DNA of 6,332 nt. Origin: Candidatus Halomonas stercoripullorum (GTDB lineage: Bacteria; Pseudomonadota; Gammaproteobacteria; Pseudomonadales; Halomonadaceae). Under the pieces are notes generated by a model that was not told the DNA's origin, ran no database searches, and worked only from the letters and a program-made list of their open reading frames with translations. The translations under genes and the position numbers were made by a program. Below are positions 6,097-6,332 of the stretch, piece after piece; within the stretch, counting starts at the first letter, position 1, and the number at the start of each line of letters is the position of its first letter. The stretch covers positions 1 to 6,332 of the forward strand of contig DXFC01000039.1 of the NCBI GenBank assembly GCA_019114645.1. The letters run 5' to 3'.

Positions 6097-6330
6097 TTAC
6101 TCGGCAGGTACCGGCTGCTCTTGCGCCAGCAACTCAACCGCCTGCCGGGCCAGCGGCAACAGTTCACTGCCATCCTGCTGCAAATACGTGATGATCTGGC
6201 GCTTCATGCTGCGCGCCCAGAACTTCTTCAGATGAATATGCACATACTCGGCAGCGGTATCACCACGATGGGTATTATTGGCGGCAATCTGATTCACCAT
6301 GCGAATCAAGGAGTCAAGCTGGCTACTCAC
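6097..6330 (-). CDS. Formate dehydrogenase delta subunit-like protein (FdsD family), 5' end at window edge
   Basis: A 77-residue small soluble protein. LIRMVNQIA at 8-16 and IHLKKFWARSMKRQI at 32-46, followed by a helical PLARQAVELL, match the FdsD family (PF11390), whose members usually have LVRMANQIA and HLRKFWDPRMR. FdsD is the small delta subunit of NAD-dependent molybdenum/tungsten formate dehydrogenases. It is usually encoded at the end of the fds operon or next to fdhD, and is thought to aid assembly or stability. Here the usual W-D-P-R-M is W-A-R-S-M, a modest divergence. The first available start is GTG at 6328-6330, only two bases from the window end, so its ribosome site cannot be seen. 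The length fits the family, so the start is plausible, but a longer N-terminus is possible. Related FDH genes probably lie beyond the right edge. Confidence 0.8.
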   Translation of the reverse strand: MSSQLDSLIRMVNQIAANNTHRGDTAAEYVHIHLKKFWARSMKRQIITYLQQDGSELLPLARQAVELLAQEQPVPAE

Positions 6331-6332
6331 GG

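Noticed and set aside
1..6332. Undescribed defence, toxin-antitoxin or mobile system
   Set aside because: Nearly all coding space is taken by recognisable housekeeping or metabolic genes, and no unexplained gene cluster, repeat array or phage-like gene is present.

Overview
The window is a compact stretch of moderately GC-rich chromosomal DNA from a gammaproteobacterium. The gene order (formate dehydrogenase subunit, fdhE, selA, selB, tRNA-Sec) and the protein sequences suggest a Pseudomonas-like organism. That placement rests on recognition only, not on a database search.

The left two thirds (2-4592, plus strand) is one tightly packed unit for making and maturing a selenocysteine-containing formate dehydrogenase. 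It starts with the last codons of an upstream gene, probably the cytochrome b gamma subunit of a membrane-bound respiratory formate dehydrogenase. That gene overlaps fdhE (91-1029), a zinc-ribbon/rubredoxin-like maturation protein. selA (1075-2541) converts Ser-tRNA-Sec to Sec-tRNA-Sec. selB (2554-4476, TTG start) is the dedicated elongation factor that brings that tRNA to recoded UGA codons. The UCA-anticodon selenocysteine tRNA itself (selC, 4497-4592) lies only 20 bases after selB. Three of the four bacterial selenocysteine genes are therefore adjacent to each other and to their likely main client. selD (selenophosphate synthetase) is not in the window.

The right third is a separate neighbourhood. 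A secreted L,D-transpeptidase/YkuD-family protein (4612-5265, minus) converges on selC. Across a 280-base divergent intergenic region lies a small HPP-family integral membrane protein (5546-6079, plus). That region holds a 9+9 bp inverted repeat bracketing promoter-like boxes. HPP converges with a small protein at the right edge (6097-6330, minus) that resembles the delta subunit (FdsD) of cytosolic NAD-linked formate dehydrogenases. FDH-related genes thus lie on both sides of the selenocysteine genes.

No mobile element, CRISPR array or unknown multi-gene system is visible. The points most worth checking are local: unusual features in the tRNA-Sec secondary structure, the inverted repeat in the divergent promoter region, and the possible coexistence of two formate dehydrogenase types.
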